Source of the DNA: a virus
Length of the DNA stretch: 37,156 nt
Strand: one strand, 5' to 3'
IMG/VR virus record: IMGVR_UViG_3300028025_000996
Span: 1 to 37,156 of that record
The notes below the pieces were generated by a model. That model saw only the letters and a list, made by a program, of their open reading frames with translations. It was not told where the DNA came from and searched no databases. Below are positions 36,802 through 37,156 of this stretch, one piece after another (the first letter of the stretch is position 1; the number at the start of each line of letters is the position of its first letter). The position numbers and the translations under genes are program-made.

Positions 36802-37044
36802 ATGATATATGAAGCTATTGAAGTATTCAGAAAACAATCCGGCCTTACACCGTCATTGGACACGCACGAAAACGACACTAGTCAATGCGTGCTCATCAAT
36901 TTTGATAAGGGCGACAAAAACGGCGGATATATCTCTATTCGCTTGGAGGCCGGTTTTGCCTATATTGAGTGTTTTAACGCGCTTGGCGACATATTCCAAG
37001 AGATTACATTGCCGGTTAGCGCATTTAAACCTATGAGAGGCTAA
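36802..37044 (+). CDS. Small early protein (80 aa)
   Basis: Leader AAAGGAAATTAAAA before the ATG. The product MIYEAIEVFRKQSGLTPSLD, DTSQCVLINFDKGDKNGGYI, SIRLEAGFAYIECFNALGDI and FQEITLPVSAFKPMRG is a mixed alpha/beta protein with amphipathic strands. No family recognised and no counterpart in the leftward block. Two bases separate its stop from the next gene's ATG. Confidence 0.7.
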   Translation: MIYEAIEVFRKQSGLTPSLDTHENDTSQCVLINFDKGDKNGGYISIRLEAGFAYIECFNALGDIFQEITLPVSAFKPMRG

Positions 37045-37046
37045 TA

Positions 37047-37156
37047 ATGAATAAATTAGAGCAAGCGGCCTTTGTGGCCGCATATTGTGGCAATGTCGGC
37101 AATGCGCCGGATCATATTGTCGAGGCCTTTGTGGCCGATTATGAAAACGGCGACGA
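37047..37156 (+). CDS. Second copy of the 71-aa early protein, cut by the window end
   Basis: MNKLEQAAFVAAYCGNVGNA, PDHIVEAFVADYENGDD matches the first 37 residues of the 34044-34259 protein except L for S at position 4. The gene is incomplete only because the window ends. The leader is GAGAGGCTAATA. Confidence 0.8.
   Translation, partial: MNKLEQAAFVAAYCGNVGNAPDHIVEAFVADYENGD
37047..37156. repeat. Inverted repeat B, right arm (mate at 34150-34259)
   Basis: The last 110 bases match the left arm in inverted orientation with one difference. The window stops inside the repeat, as an assembly contig often does at an unresolved repeat. Confidence 0.95.

Overview
The window is most of a tailed double-stranded DNA phage genome with a short (podovirus-type) tail. 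The order large terminase, P22-type portal, scaffold, P22-type coat, gp4-like and gp10-like tail factors, fibre and DNA-ejection proteins identifies the P22-like head/tail plan. I see no integrase, excisionase, CI-type repressor, RNA polymerase, reverse transcriptase, tRNA or CRISPR array, so a lytic lifestyle is the simplest reading. Host assignment is only a guess: Shine-Dalgarno use, a GH24 lysozyme and an outer-membrane lipoprotein point to a Gram-negative host, perhaps a freshwater proteobacterium. The right end stops inside a gene that is duplicated elsewhere in the window, and the left end carries an apparently inverted scrap of a small-terminase-like gene. Both edges therefore look like contig edges, and the genome is probably not complete.

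Layout. (1) 202-13356, rightward: packaging and head (TerL, three small basic proteins, portal, a Dps-like helical protein, scaffold, coat), then two small genes set among three near-identical TTCG hairpins, then head-completion/tail factors and a long repeat-built fibre. A cupin gene follows the fibre. (2) 13353-17337: three ejection-type internal virion proteins. (3) 17338-22026: an array of fibre/adhesin genes with small interleaved genes, including paralogous fibre modules and a poly-glycine adhesin. (4) 22004-24084: membrane proteins, a three-TM holin and a GH24 endolysin. (5) 24081-26821, leftward: VRR-NUC nuclease, SNF2-type helicase and a tightly overlapping chain of very small genes ending with an HTH regulator and a lipoprotein. 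(6) 26905-33052, rightward: Cas4/RecB-like Fe-S nuclease (DUF2800), an accessory protein, family A DNA polymerase and a primase-helicase fusion. (7) 33127-35879, leftward: small early genes including a Cys-rich GP88-type protein, probably driven by a near-consensus sigma70 promoter at 35923-35951 and ended by a terminator at 33069-33093. (8) 35880-36385: a 506-bp gene-free, AT-rich, repeat-dense divergent control region and origin candidate. (9) 36386-37156, rightward: small genes, two of which are near-identical inverted copies of genes in block 7.

Functionally, the two divergent control regions (26822-26904 and 35880-36385) appear to launch the early and replication genes. The polymerase, primase-helicase and nuclease/helicase genes form the replication-recombination set. 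The long rightward late block builds the particle and ends in lysis. The least ordinary parts are the inverted gene duplication around the repeat-rich region, the operator-like repeats on the early promoter, the hairpin over the scaffold ribosome-binding site, and the membrane micropeptides hidden in gene overlaps.
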